Source: UBA1479 sp964012715 (GTDB lineage: Bacteria > Pseudomonadota > Alphaproteobacteria > Rhodospirillales > Casp-alpha2). Taken from it: a stretch of 20,585 nucleotides of DNA. The notes beneath the pieces were generated by a model. The model was given only the letters and a program-made list of their open reading frames with translations. It did no database searches and was not told the origin of the DNA. Shown here in pieces: positions 6,937-14,125 of the stretch. The stretch is taken from positions 1 to 20,585 of the forward strand of contig CAXGUG010000073.1 of the NCBI GenBank assembly GCA_964012715.1. The letters run 5' to 3'. A program made the position numbers and the translations under genes. Position 1 is the stretch's first letter, and each line of letters starts with the position of its first letter.

Positions 6937-6959
6937 CCCGGCGGCATCCCGCCGCCGGG
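6937..6959 (+). terminator. GC hairpin after the binding-protein gene (attenuator or mRNA stabiliser)
   Basis: CCCGGCGGC (6937-6945), a five-base loop and GCCGCCGGG (6951-6959) make a perfect 9-bp stem, 19 bases past the binding-protein stop and 78 before the first permease. What follows is pyrimidine-rich (TCCTTCGTTCCGTTCC) rather than a clean U-tract. Hairpins here often let the binding protein be made in excess over the permeases. Confidence 0.5.
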
Positions 6960-7037
6960 TCCTTCGTTCCGTTCCCCTTGACTTGGTGCGCCGAGGACGC
7001 CTGACCAAGGGCCAGGCGGAGCAGCAACGGAGGTCGT

Positions 7038-7955
7038 ATGCTGAAGTTTCTTTTGAAGCGATTGGGAATCGCGTTGTTGGTGGCGATTACCGTCTCAACG
7101 ATTACCTTTTCGCTGATTTATCTTTCGGGCGACCCTGCCGTCGCCCTGGCCGGGGAAGCCGCCACCACCGAGGAAATCGAAGTCGTCAGAACCGCTTATG
7201 GTTATGACCGTCCGATTATCGTCCAGTACTTCGATTGGCTGGGTCGGGCTTTGACCGGTGATCTCGGGCGCTCCCACTATCTGAAATCCGATATCTCGGA
7301 AGTCATCTTCTCCCGTCTGCCGAATACCCTGATCCTTGCCGGATGCGCGATCGTCTTCGCGTTGTCCCTGGCGATCCCCCTGGGTGTCGCCGCGGCGGTG
7401 CGGCCCAATTCGCTGATCGATCGTATCGCCCTGACCGTCGCGGTCATCGGGCAGGCGCTGCCGAGTTTCTGGTTCGCGCTGATCCTGGTCTTCGTCCTGG
7501 GCATTCAATATCGATTGTTACCGATCACCGGCACGGCCAGTTGGATGAACTTCATCATGCCGTCCGTCGCCTTGGGCTATTACGTCACGCCCGGCGTGAT
7601 GCGCCTGACCCGGGCCGGGATGCTCGAAGTTCTGTCGTCCGACTACATCCGAACGGCCAAGGCCAAGGGCATGCGCCCGATGGCGGTGCTGTTCAAGCAT
7701 GCCTTGCGCAACGCGATCATCCCCGTGGTGTCGCTGGCGGCGGTGCAGTTCGGCTTCATGCTGGGCGGCTCGATCGTGATCGAGACGATCTTCGCCATCA
7801 ACGGGCTGGGTTTCCTGGCCTGGGAAACCATTCAGCGCGCGGACCTGCCGATGATGCAGGCGATCGTCCTGGTGTTTTCCATCTTCTACATCATCATCAC
7901 TTTTCTTGCGGATCTGCTGAATGCCTTCCTTGATCCGCGTATCAGGGTAGCGTGA
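7038..7955 (+). CDS. Peptide ABC transporter permease, DppB/OppB type
   Basis: This 305-residue inner-membrane permease forms half of the translocation channel. The N-terminus MLKFLLKRLGIALLVAITVS with helix 1 and the following SGDPA motif are typical of the DppB group; five further hydrophobic segments follow. The cytoplasmic EAA loop that docks to the ATPases is at about residues 202-229 (DYIRTAKAKGM, then HALRNAIIPV). The C-terminus LLNAFLDPRIRV is also characteristic. A good Shine-Dalgarno, GGAGG, precedes the ATG. The gene is four bases before the second permease gene, so the two are surely co-transcribed. Confidence 0.93.
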   Translation: MLKFLLKRLGIALLVAITVSTITFSLIYLSGDPAVALAGEAATTEEIEVVRTAYGYDRPIIVQYFDWLGRALTGDLGRSHYLKSDISEVIFSRLPNTLILAGCAIVFALSLAIPLGVAAAVRPNSLIDRIALTVAVIGQALPSFWFALILVFVLGIQYRLLPITGTASWMNFIMPSVALGYYVTPGVMRLTRAGMLEVLSSDYIRTAKAKGMRPMAVLFKHALRNAIIPVVSLAAVQFGFMLGGSIVIETIFAINGLGFLAWETIQRADLPMMQAIVLVFSIFYIIITFLADLLNAFLDPRIRVA

Positions 7956-7959
7956 CGAC

Positions 7960-8892
7960 ATGGCAACTTCCTCTCCCTCCGCCATGCCCAAGGCTGGCAT
8001 TCCGACTGCCGAGGCAATTCTCGAGCCGTCGCCCATGGCGCAGCTGCGCCGCCGCGTTCTCGGTCACTACGGCATCCTGATCGGCGGCTCCGTGCTGCTG
8101 GCGATCATCCTGATGGCCATCTTCGCGCCGTTGCTGACGCCCTATGATCCGATCATGGATCAGAACCTGGCCGACAAGCTGAAGCCGCCGTTCTGGCACG
8201 ACAGCCCGAAGTACGACCCGGACCACGTTCTGGGCACCGACATGCAGGGCCGCGATTATCTGACCCGTCTGTTGTGGGGGGCGCGTATCTCCCTGCTGAT
8301 CGGGTTCTCGGCGATGCTGATTTCCGGCGTCATCGGTACCGCGCTGGGCGTGGCCGCCGGTTACTTCGGCGGCAAGGTCGACATGGTCGTGACCTTCATC
8401 GTCACCACGCGCCTGAGCATGCCGGTCGTTCTGGTCGCCCTGGCCGTGGTCTCGCTGATCGGGTCCAGTCTGTGGATCGTGATCTGGGTGCTGGGGCTTC
8501 TCATATGGGACCGATTTGCGGTCGTCATGAGAAGTACCACGCTACAGGTGCGTAATCTCGATTACGTCGCCGCCGCCCAGGCCTGCGGATGTTCGACCTT
8601 TCACATCATCCTCAAGGAAATCATGCCCAACGTGGTCAACCACCTGATCGTGGTCGCGACCTTGGAAATGGCCCATGCGATCCTGTTGGAAGCGGCCCTG
8701 TCCTTCCTGGGGCTGGGTGTGCAGCCGCCGACGCCGAGCTGGGGTCTGATGATCTCCGAGGCGAAGGGCATGATGTTCTTCGATGCCTGGCTGATCGGTA
8801 TTCCCGGTGCGGCGCTGTTCGCGCTGATCCTTTCCATCAACCTGTTGGGCGACGGCGTTCGTGACGTCACCGCGCCCGAAGGCCGAAACTAA
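7960..8892 (+). CDS. Peptide ABC transporter permease, DppC/OppC type
   Basis: This 310-residue protein is the second channel subunit. After a polar N-terminal extension of about 30 residues comes helix 1, then the signature HVLGTDMQGRDYLTRLLWGAR (about 89-109) of DppC-type permeases, and four more helices. The EAA loop is at about 202-225 (YVAAAQACGC, KEIMPNVVNH), and ALSFLGLGVQPPTPSWG (246-262) is a family hallmark. The chosen ATG has only a distant AGGG; M26 is a possible alternative start. The gene sits between the first permease (four-base gap) and the first ATPase (13-base gap). Confidence 0.93.
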   Translation: MATSSPSAMPKAGIPTAEAILEPSPMAQLRRRVLGHYGILIGGSVLLAIILMAIFAPLLTPYDPIMDQNLADKLKPPFWHDSPKYDPDHVLGTDMQGRDYLTRLLWGARISLLIGFSAMLISGVIGTALGVAAGYFGGKVDMVVTFIVTTRLSMPVVLVALAVVSLIGSSLWIVIWVLGLLIWDRFAVVMRSTTLQVRNLDYVAAAQACGCSTFHIILKEIMPNVVNHLIVVATLEMAHAILLEAALSFLGLGVQPPTPSWGLMISEAKGMMFFDAWLIGIPGAALFALILSINLLGDGVRDVTAPEGRN

Positions 8893-8905
8893 GGAGCGGA
8901 CCGAC

Positions 8906-9916
8906 ATGAGCGATACCATTCTTGAGGTCCGCGATCTGGTGATCGACATCCCCGTCGCCGCGGGGATGCTCCACCCGGTCCAGTCCATCAGTTTCGAGGT
9001 CAAACGGGGCGAGACGCTCTGCATCGTCGGGGAATCCGGCTGCGGAAAATCCCTGACCTCGCTGGCGATCATGGACCTGCTGCCCAAGGCGGCGATCCGC
9101 ACGGCGTCGGCGTTGAAGCTCGACGGCGAAGACCTGCAGACCATCGGCGAGCGCCGGATGTCCGACATCCGGGGCAACAAGATGTCGATGATCTTTCAGG
9201 AGCCGATGACCTCGTTGAACCCGGCCTATACCATCGGCAACCAACTGACCGAGGCGTTGCGGCGCCATAAAAAGGTCAGCGCTGCCGAGGCCCGGGACCG
9301 GGCCATCTACCTGTTGGAAAAAGTCGGGATCACCGCGGCGGCCAGCCGCCTGACCCAGTATCCGCACCAATTGTCGGGTGGCCTGCGTCAGCGCGTGATG
9401 ATCGCCATGGCCCTGATGTGCGGGCCGGAAATGATCATCGCCGACGAGCCGACGACGGCCCTCGATGTGACCATCCAGGCGCAGATCCTGCATCTGTTGG
9501 CCGATCTTCAGGACGAGTTCAACATGGGCATGATCCTGATCACCCATGACTTGGGTGTTGTCTCCCGCGTCGCCAACCGGGTCGCCGTCATGTACGCCGG
9601 CCAAGTGGTCGAAACCGGAACGGCGAAACAGGTGTTCGAGAACCCGACCCACCCCTACACGCAAGGCTTGCTCGAATGCATTCCCATTCCGGGCAAGACC
9701 AAGCGCGGCTCGCACCTGGGTTCGATCCCCGGCATCGTGCCGTCGCTGGTCGGTGAAATTCCGGGCTGCCATTTCGCGGATCGTTGTGTTCATGCCTTCG
9801 ACGCCTGCCGGTCGGACCGGGTCGAACTGCGTGACGGGTTCGAACCCGGCCACGTCTATCGTTGCCTGCAAACGCCGGATCAGAGCGCGGCCAATTTGAA
9901 GAAGGGGGCCGCCTGA
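8906..9916 (+). CDS. Peptide ABC transporter ATPase, DppD/OppD type
   Basis: This 336-residue cytoplasmic ATPase powers import. It has Walker A GESGCGKS (42-49), Q-loop Q98, signature LSGGLRQ (156-162), Walker B ending D180-E181, and H-loop H214. The C-terminal oligopeptide-transporter domain carries four cysteines (C288, C294, C301, C320) in PGCHFADRC and following, the arrangement known to hold an iron-sulfur cluster in some Opp/Dpp ATPases. ATG 8906 is chosen because AAGGAG lies at 8891-8896; an in-frame ATG at 8861 lacks this and overlaps the permease gene. It is followed after one base by the second ATPase. Confidence 0.93.
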   Translation: MSDTILEVRDLVIDIPVAAGMLHPVQSISFEVKRGETLCIVGESGCGKSLTSLAIMDLLPKAAIRTASALKLDGEDLQTIGERRMSDIRGNKMSMIFQEPMTSLNPAYTIGNQLTEALRRHKKVSAAEARDRAIYLLEKVGITAAASRLTQYPHQLSGGLRQRVMIAMALMCGPEMIIADEPTTALDVTIQAQILHLLADLQDEFNMGMILITHDLGVVSRVANRVAVMYAGQVVETGTAKQVFENPTHPYTQGLLECIPIPGKTKRGSHLGSIPGIVPSLVGEIPGCHFADRCVHAFDACRSDRVELRDGFEPGHVYRCLQTPDQSAANLKKGAA

Positions 9917-9917
9917 G

Positions 9918-10919
9918 ATGTCCGATAATCAAGACTTCGTTCTCGAAGCCCGCGACGTGACGCGGACCTTTATGATCTCAGCCGGGTTCATGAAGGGCAA
10001 AAAGCCGCTGCGCGCCGTCAATGGGATCAACCTCCAGGTTCCGCGCGGCGAGGTGCTGGGCCTGGTCGGTGAATCCGGTTGCGGTAAATCGACCCTGGCC
10101 AAGATGCTGTTGGGCCTGTTGCCGCCGTCGAGCGGCGAGCTTTACGTCGATGGGACCCCGACCAGCCAGATGCAGCGCCTCGACATGGCCCGCAAGGTCC
10201 AGCCGATCTTTCAGGATCCGTATTCGTCCCTCAACCCGCGCAAGACCATCGGCGACATCATCTCGCTGCCGGTGCGGGTTCAGGGCAGCGCCGAAGCCAG
10301 CAGTGGCAAGGAACTGCGGATGCGGGTCGAGGAAAGCATGGAACTGGTCGGCCTGCCGCGCCGTCTGTACGGCAACTTCCCGAACCAGTTGTCGGGCGGG
10401 CAGCGTCAGCGCGTCGCCGTGGCGCGGGCCCTGATCAACCGGCCGGAGGTCGTGATCTGCGACGAGCCGACGTCGGCGCTCGACGTCTCGGTGCAATCGC
10501 AAATCCTCAATCTGCTGCAGGACCTGCGGGCGGAATTGAACCTGACCTATATCGTCATCAGCCATAACCTGGCGGTGGTCGAGCACATGGCGACCCGCGT
10601 GGCGGTCATGTATCTGGGCCGTTTGGTCGAGGTCGCGGATACGGATCAGTTGTTCGAAAATCCGATGCACCCCTATACCAAGGCCCTGCTGTCGTCGGTC
10701 CTGTCGCCCGATCCCAACCAGGGCGTGCCGGAGACGGGCCTGGGCGTCGCCTATCCCAACCCGGTCGACCCGCCGTCGGGCTGTACCTTTCATCCGCGCT
10801 GCGTCGAATGCATGTCGCATTGTTCCGTCGCCGCGCCGCGGACCATCCCCACCAAAACCGGCCTCGTCGAATGTCATCTTTACGACGAGGATCAGGGAAG
10901 GGGCAGAAAGGCTTCGTAA
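9918..10919 (+). CDS. Peptide ABC transporter ATPase, DppF/OppF type
   Basis: This 333-residue protein is the partner ATPase. It has Walker A GESGCGKST (51-59), Q99, signature LSGGQRQR (158-165), Walker B ending D182-E183, and H216 in ISHNL (the family usually has HDL). The HPYTKALLSSV block (251-261) and cysteines C289, C295, C298, C302 and C319 belong to the C-terminal oligopeptide-transporter domain. The ATG lies two bases after the stop of the previous ATPase gene, with GGGGG upstream, so translation is probably coupled. It is the last gene of the importer; a strong hairpin begins 32 bases downstream. Confidence 0.93.
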   Translation: MSDNQDFVLEARDVTRTFMISAGFMKGKKPLRAVNGINLQVPRGEVLGLVGESGCGKSTLAKMLLGLLPPSSGELYVDGTPTSQMQRLDMARKVQPIFQDPYSSLNPRKTIGDIISLPVRVQGSAEASSGKELRMRVEESMELVGLPRRLYGNFPNQLSGGQRQRVAVARALINRPEVVICDEPTSALDVSVQSQILNLLQDLRAELNLTYIVISHNLAVVEHMATRVAVMYLGRLVEVADTDQLFENPMHPYTKALLSSVLSPDPNQGVPETGLGVAYPNPVDPPSGCTFHPRCVECMSHCSVAAPRTIPTKTGLVECHLYDEDQGRGRKAS

Positions 10920-11083
10920 TGTCGAACGCGCCAACCGCAGGGGATATCAAGGCAACGGCCGGTCTGGAACCGGTCGTTGCCGGTACCTCTGTGGTTCGCG
11001 TGTTTTCTGCTTACGCTCCGGCCCTGTGCCGCCGGACGCATGCCCTCGATCCGCCCACCCTTGATCCGCCCACATGGGCGTGA
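10919..11083 (+). CDS. Possible 54-residue ORF overlapping the ATPase stop (TAATG)
   Basis: The ATG at 10919 shares its A with the ATPase stop codon, a layout typical of coupled translation, and AGGGG and AAAGG lie in the preceding 22 bases. The product (MSNAPTAGDIKATAGLEP at the start, DPPTLDPPTWA at the end) resembles no family I know and has no membrane segment. A 13-bp hairpin lies inside codons 11-21, and the direct repeat GATCCGCCCAC encodes the DPPT repeat. It may be a decayed or fortuitous frame. Confidence 0.25.
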   Translation: MSNAPTAGDIKATAGLEPVVAGTSVVRVFSAYAPALCRRTHALDPPTLDPPTWA

Positions 11084-11222
11084 TCGGGAGCGTTCCCCCT
11101 TCCTGCGTTTCCCGAATTTCGGAACCAGTCCGCCCTAGGGTCGGTTTCGAATAATGATGAGCAAGGCCGGAACGGGCCGTGCTCGCCCCTGCACACCACA
11201 GAAATAGAAAAGATCTCCCATC
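10920..11222. other. 303-base gap between importer and hydrolase genes
   Basis: Besides the doubtful ORF at 10919-11083, this stretch holds a 13-bp hairpin (10951-10981), the direct repeat GATCCGCCCAC (11048-11058, 11063-11073), and a small inverted repeat CGCCCA-CA-TGGGCG (11067-11080). An AT-rich patch near 11148-11157 could hold a -10, but I find no -35 at the right distance. The gap may mark a boundary between two transcripts or an attenuation point. Confidence 0.5.
10951..10981 (+). terminator. 13-bp hairpin downstream of the last ATPase gene
   Basis: GGCAACGGCCGGT (10951-10963) pairs with ACCGGTCGTTGCC (10969-10981) around a five-base loop: 13 pairs with one G-U wobble. No U-tract follows directly; the nearest is a TTTT run some 20 bases on. 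It is most likely a partial or Rho-assisted terminator, or a 3' stability element, that lowers hydrolase expression relative to the importer. Confidence 0.5.
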
Positions 11223-12629
11223 ATGAGCCGCCAATCCGCCATCGACAGTGCCCTGACCCATTTCGACGATCCCGCCGGTTTCTTCGAAGACCTGAAAGCC
11301 CGCGTCGCCGTGAAAACGGAAAGCCAGAACCCGGAGCGCATTCCCGATTGCTACGAGTATCTGGAAAAGCAGATGAAGCCGAAGTTCGAGGACATGGGTT
11401 ATGCCTGTCATATCTACGACAATCCGATCAAAGGCTGCGGGCCGGTCCTGCTGGCGACCCGTCACGAAGGCGACGGCCTGCCGACCATCCTAGGCTACGG
11501 CCACGGCGATACGGTTCTGGGTATGGAAGGCACTTGGCGCGACGGCCTTGATCCGTGGGTCCTGACCAAAGACGGCGACAAAGTTTATGGCCGCGGCACC
11601 GCCGACAACAAGGTTCAGCACTCGGTCCATATGGCGGCGCTGAAGGCCGTTCTGGACGAACGCGGCAGCCTAGGCTTCAACCACAAATTCATCATCGAAA
11701 CGGGCGAGGAAAACGGCTCCAAGGGCCTGATCGATCTGGTCGCCGCTCACAAAGACGATTTCGCCGCCGATTGCTATTTCGCCTCGGACGGACCGCGCGT
11801 CAACATCAACCGCCCGAACCTGAGCCTGGGCAACCGTGGTTCGTTCAACTTCGATCTGGTCGTCGACCTGCGCGAGGGCGGTCACCATTCCGGGAACTGG
11901 GGTGGGCTGTTGGCCAACCCGGGGATCATCCTGGCCCATGCCATTTCGACCATCATCAACGAACACGGTAAAATCCTGGTGCCGGCGCTGCTGCCGCCGC
12001 CGATCAGCAATTCGGCCCGCGAACTGCTGGCCACGGTCGACCGTCAGTCGCCGCCGAACGGCCCGGAGATCGATGATTCCTGGGGCGAACCTGGCCTGAC
12101 CCGGGCCGAGAAGGTCTATGGCTGGAACTCGTTCGAAGTTCTGGCGATGAAGACCGGCAACCCGGACAACCCGGTCAACGCCGTACCGCCCAAGGCGATC
12201 GCCAACTGTCAGCTGCGCTTCGTCGTCGGAACGGACGCCGACAATCTGCTCGCCAACCTGCAGAAGCATTTGGACGAAGCCGGTTTCGGTATGGTCAAGG
12301 TTCAGACCGCGTCGAGCGAGAACAACACCTTCTTCCCGGCCGCGCGGACCGATCCGGAACACCCCTGGGCCAAATGGATGCGTGCCGCCGTGACCCGCTC
12401 CACCGGCGAGGTTTGCGGTGTGCTGCCCAACTCGGGCGGGTCGATCTGCAACGACGTGTTCCAGGACGTTCTGCACATTCCGTTCGTGTGGATGCCGCTC
12501 AGCTACACCGGCTGCTCGCAACACGCGCCCAATGAACATATCCTGTGGCCGCTGACCCGCGAGGGCCTGGAATTGGTGACCGGCGTTTATTGGGACCTGG
12601 GCGACCCGGAAACCCGGTACGCCGCCTGA
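11223..12629 (+). CDS. M20 family metallopeptidase, first of a tandem pair
   Basis: M20 enzymes are two-zinc cytoplasmic hydrolases that remove amino acids from peptides or cleave N-acyl and amide bonds. This 468-residue protein has the metal and catalytic motifs: GHGDTV (H94, D96), GRGTADNK (D128, the bridging Asp), ETGEENGS (E162 general base, E163 ligand), ASDGPR (D189), and CSQHAPNEH near the C-terminus (H434). The insertion domain used for dimerisation begins near residue 203 and includes GGHHSGNWGGLLANPG (219-234). There is no signal peptide, so it acts on imported substrate. The start lacks a clear Shine-Dalgarno. Its neighbour at 12731 is a paralogue, about half identical by eye. Confidence 0.9.
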   Translation: MSRQSAIDSALTHFDDPAGFFEDLKARVAVKTESQNPERIPDCYEYLEKQMKPKFEDMGYACHIYDNPIKGCGPVLLATRHEGDGLPTILGYGHGDTVLGMEGTWRDGLDPWVLTKDGDKVYGRGTADNKVQHSVHMAALKAVLDERGSLGFNHKFIIETGEENGSKGLIDLVAAHKDDFAADCYFASDGPRVNINRPNLSLGNRGSFNFDLVVDLREGGHHSGNWGGLLANPGIILAHAISTIINEHGKILVPALLPPPISNSARELLATVDRQSPPNGPEIDDSWGEPGLTRAEKVYGWNSFEVLAMKTGNPDNPVNAVPPKAIANCQLRFVVGTDADNLLANLQKHLDEAGFGMVKVQTASSENNTFFPAARTDPEHPWAKWMRAAVTRSTGEVCGVLPNSGGSICNDVFQDVLHIPFVWMPLSYTGCSQHAPNEHILWPLTREGLELVTGVYWDLGDPETRYAA

Positions 12630-12639
12630 TTTGGCTGCA

Positions 12640-12671
12640 CCCGGCCCCGCCTGAAACGCGGTGGGGCCGGG
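12640..12671 (+). terminator. GC hairpin between the two M20 genes
   Basis: CCCGGCCCC (12640-12648) and GGGGCCGGG (12663-12671) make a perfect 9-bp stem with a 14-base loop that may pair further (GC with GC). It lies just after the first M20 gene. Without a U-tract it is more likely an attenuator or RNase barrier than a full terminator, since the next gene has its own good ribosome site. Confidence 0.4.
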
Positions 12672-12730
12672 ACGCCGATTTAAGAAACGACAAGTCCGCG
12701 ATCCGCGGGCAGGGATAAGGAAGCATCGAA

Positions 12731-14125
12731 ATGACCCGTACGGCGGTGATCGAAAGCCTTGAGAAATATTTCGACGACGGTGGGTTTTGGACGGACCTGC
12801 AGCGTCGCGTCGCCATCAAGTCGTGCAGCCAGGACGAACCCTTCCGGCCCGAGCTGTATCGCTACCTGAACGAAGAGATGATCCCCTATCTGGCGGACAT
12901 GGGCTTCGAAAGCGAGATTTATGAAAACCCCAAGCCGGGGGCGCAGCCGATTCTGGTTGCCCGCCGTCACGAGGGCGATGACCTGCCGACCATGATGACC
13001 TATGGCCATGGCGACGTGGTGCGCGGCTATGACGATCAATGGCGCGACGGCATCGGCCCCTGGGAAATGAAAAAGGAAGGCGAACGCTGGTACGGCCGGG
13101 GCACCGCCGACAACAAGGGCCAGCACACCATCAATCTGGCGGCGATGAAGGCCTGCATGGACGCCCGCGGCGGCAAGCTCGGCTACAATGTGGTTGCGCT
13201 GATCGAGACCGGGGAAGAAGCCGGATCGCAAGGCCTGCGCGAATTCTGCGCCGCTCATAAGGACCTGTTCAAAGCCGACGTGTTCATCGCCTCGGACGGG
13301 CCGCGCCTGACGGCTCCGCGGCCGACGGTCTATTTTGGATCGCGCGGCGTGTTCAACTTCACCATGACGCTGGACCTGCGCGACGGCGGCCATCATTCCG
13401 GCAACTGGGGCGGCCTGTTGGCCAACCCGGGTGTCGTCCTGGCCCATGCGATTTCGACCATCGTCGACGCCAAGGGCAAGATCCTGCTGGACGAATTGAA
13501 GCCCGAGCCGATTTCCAATTCGGTTCGCGCGGCGCTGGCAAAGCTCAAAGTCGGCGGCGGCGAGACCGATCCAGAGATCGACCCCGATTGGGGCGAGCCG
13601 GGCCTGACCGCAGAGGAAAAAGTGTTCGGTTGGAACACTTTCGAAATCCTGGCGTTCAAGACCGGCAATCCGGAAAATCCGGTCAATGCCGTGCCGCCCA
13701 AGGCCTTCGCCAAATGCCACATGCGGTTCGTCGCCGGTTTCGATCCGAGCGTCGTCCTGCCGGCATTGCGCAAGCACTTGGATGCCTTGGGCTTCCAGAA
13801 TATCGAGCTGACCCCGGACCGCGAACTGATGGCCGCGACGCGGTTGGAGCCCGATACCCCTTGGGCAAAATGGGCGATTTCGTCCCTGACCGAAACGGCG
13901 GGCGAGGAGCCGGCGGTCCTGCCGAACCTGGGCGGCTCGCTGCCCAACGATTGCTTCGCCCATATCCTCGGCCTGCCGACGATCTGGGTGCCGCATAGCT
14001 ATCCCGCTTGTTCCCAGCATGCGCCCAACGAACACATCCTGGAATCCGTCTCCCGCTCGGCCCTGCGCCTGATGGGCGGGTTGTTCTGGGACCTGGGCGA
14101 ACCTGAAAACCGGCCCGCGCAATGA
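12731..14125 (+). CDS. M20 family metallopeptidase, second of a tandem pair
   Basis: This 464-residue paralogue of the preceding gene keeps every metal-site motif: GHGDVV (H93, D95), GRGTADNK (D127), ETGEEAGS (E162, E163), ASDGPR (D189), and CSQHAPNEH (H430). The dimerisation segment GGHHSGNWGGLLANPG (219-234) is identical to that of its neighbour, while the N-terminal 70 residues and the region at about 355-395 differ most, which suggests different substrates or a heterodimer. AAGGAAG precedes the ATG by eight bases. Its stop overlaps the next start (ATGA at 14122), so it is translationally coupled to the first amidase. Confidence 0.9.
   Translation: MTRTAVIESLEKYFDDGGFWTDLQRRVAIKSCSQDEPFRPELYRYLNEEMIPYLADMGFESEIYENPKPGAQPILVARRHEGDDLPTMMTYGHGDVVRGYDDQWRDGIGPWEMKKEGERWYGRGTADNKGQHTINLAAMKACMDARGGKLGYNVVALIETGEEAGSQGLREFCAAHKDLFKADVFIASDGPRLTAPRPTVYFGSRGVFNFTMTLDLRDGGHHSGNWGGLLANPGVVLAHAISTIVDAKGKILLDELKPEPISNSVRAALAKLKVGGGETDPEIDPDWGEPGLTAEEKVFGWNTFEILAFKTGNPENPVNAVPPKAFAKCHMRFVAGFDPSVVLPALRKHLDALGFQNIELTPDRELMAATRLEPDTPWAKWAISSLTETAGEEPAVLPNLGGSLPNDCFAHILGLPTIWVPHSYPACSQHAPNEHILESVSRSALRLMGGLFWDLGEPENRPAQ

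Noticed and set aside
5424..6947. Minus-strand open frame of 507 codons opposite the peptide-binding protein gene
   Set aside because: A mirror of the strong codon bias of the real gene: composition is Asp/Arg/Val-rich with no recognisable motif, whereas the plus strand encodes a clear SBP family 5 protein with signal peptide.
8861..8905. Upstream ATG (8861) as the start of the first ATPase gene
   Set aside because: It lies within the permease coding sequence and lacks a ribosome site; ATG 8906 has AAGGAG at nine bases and gives the normal N-terminus.
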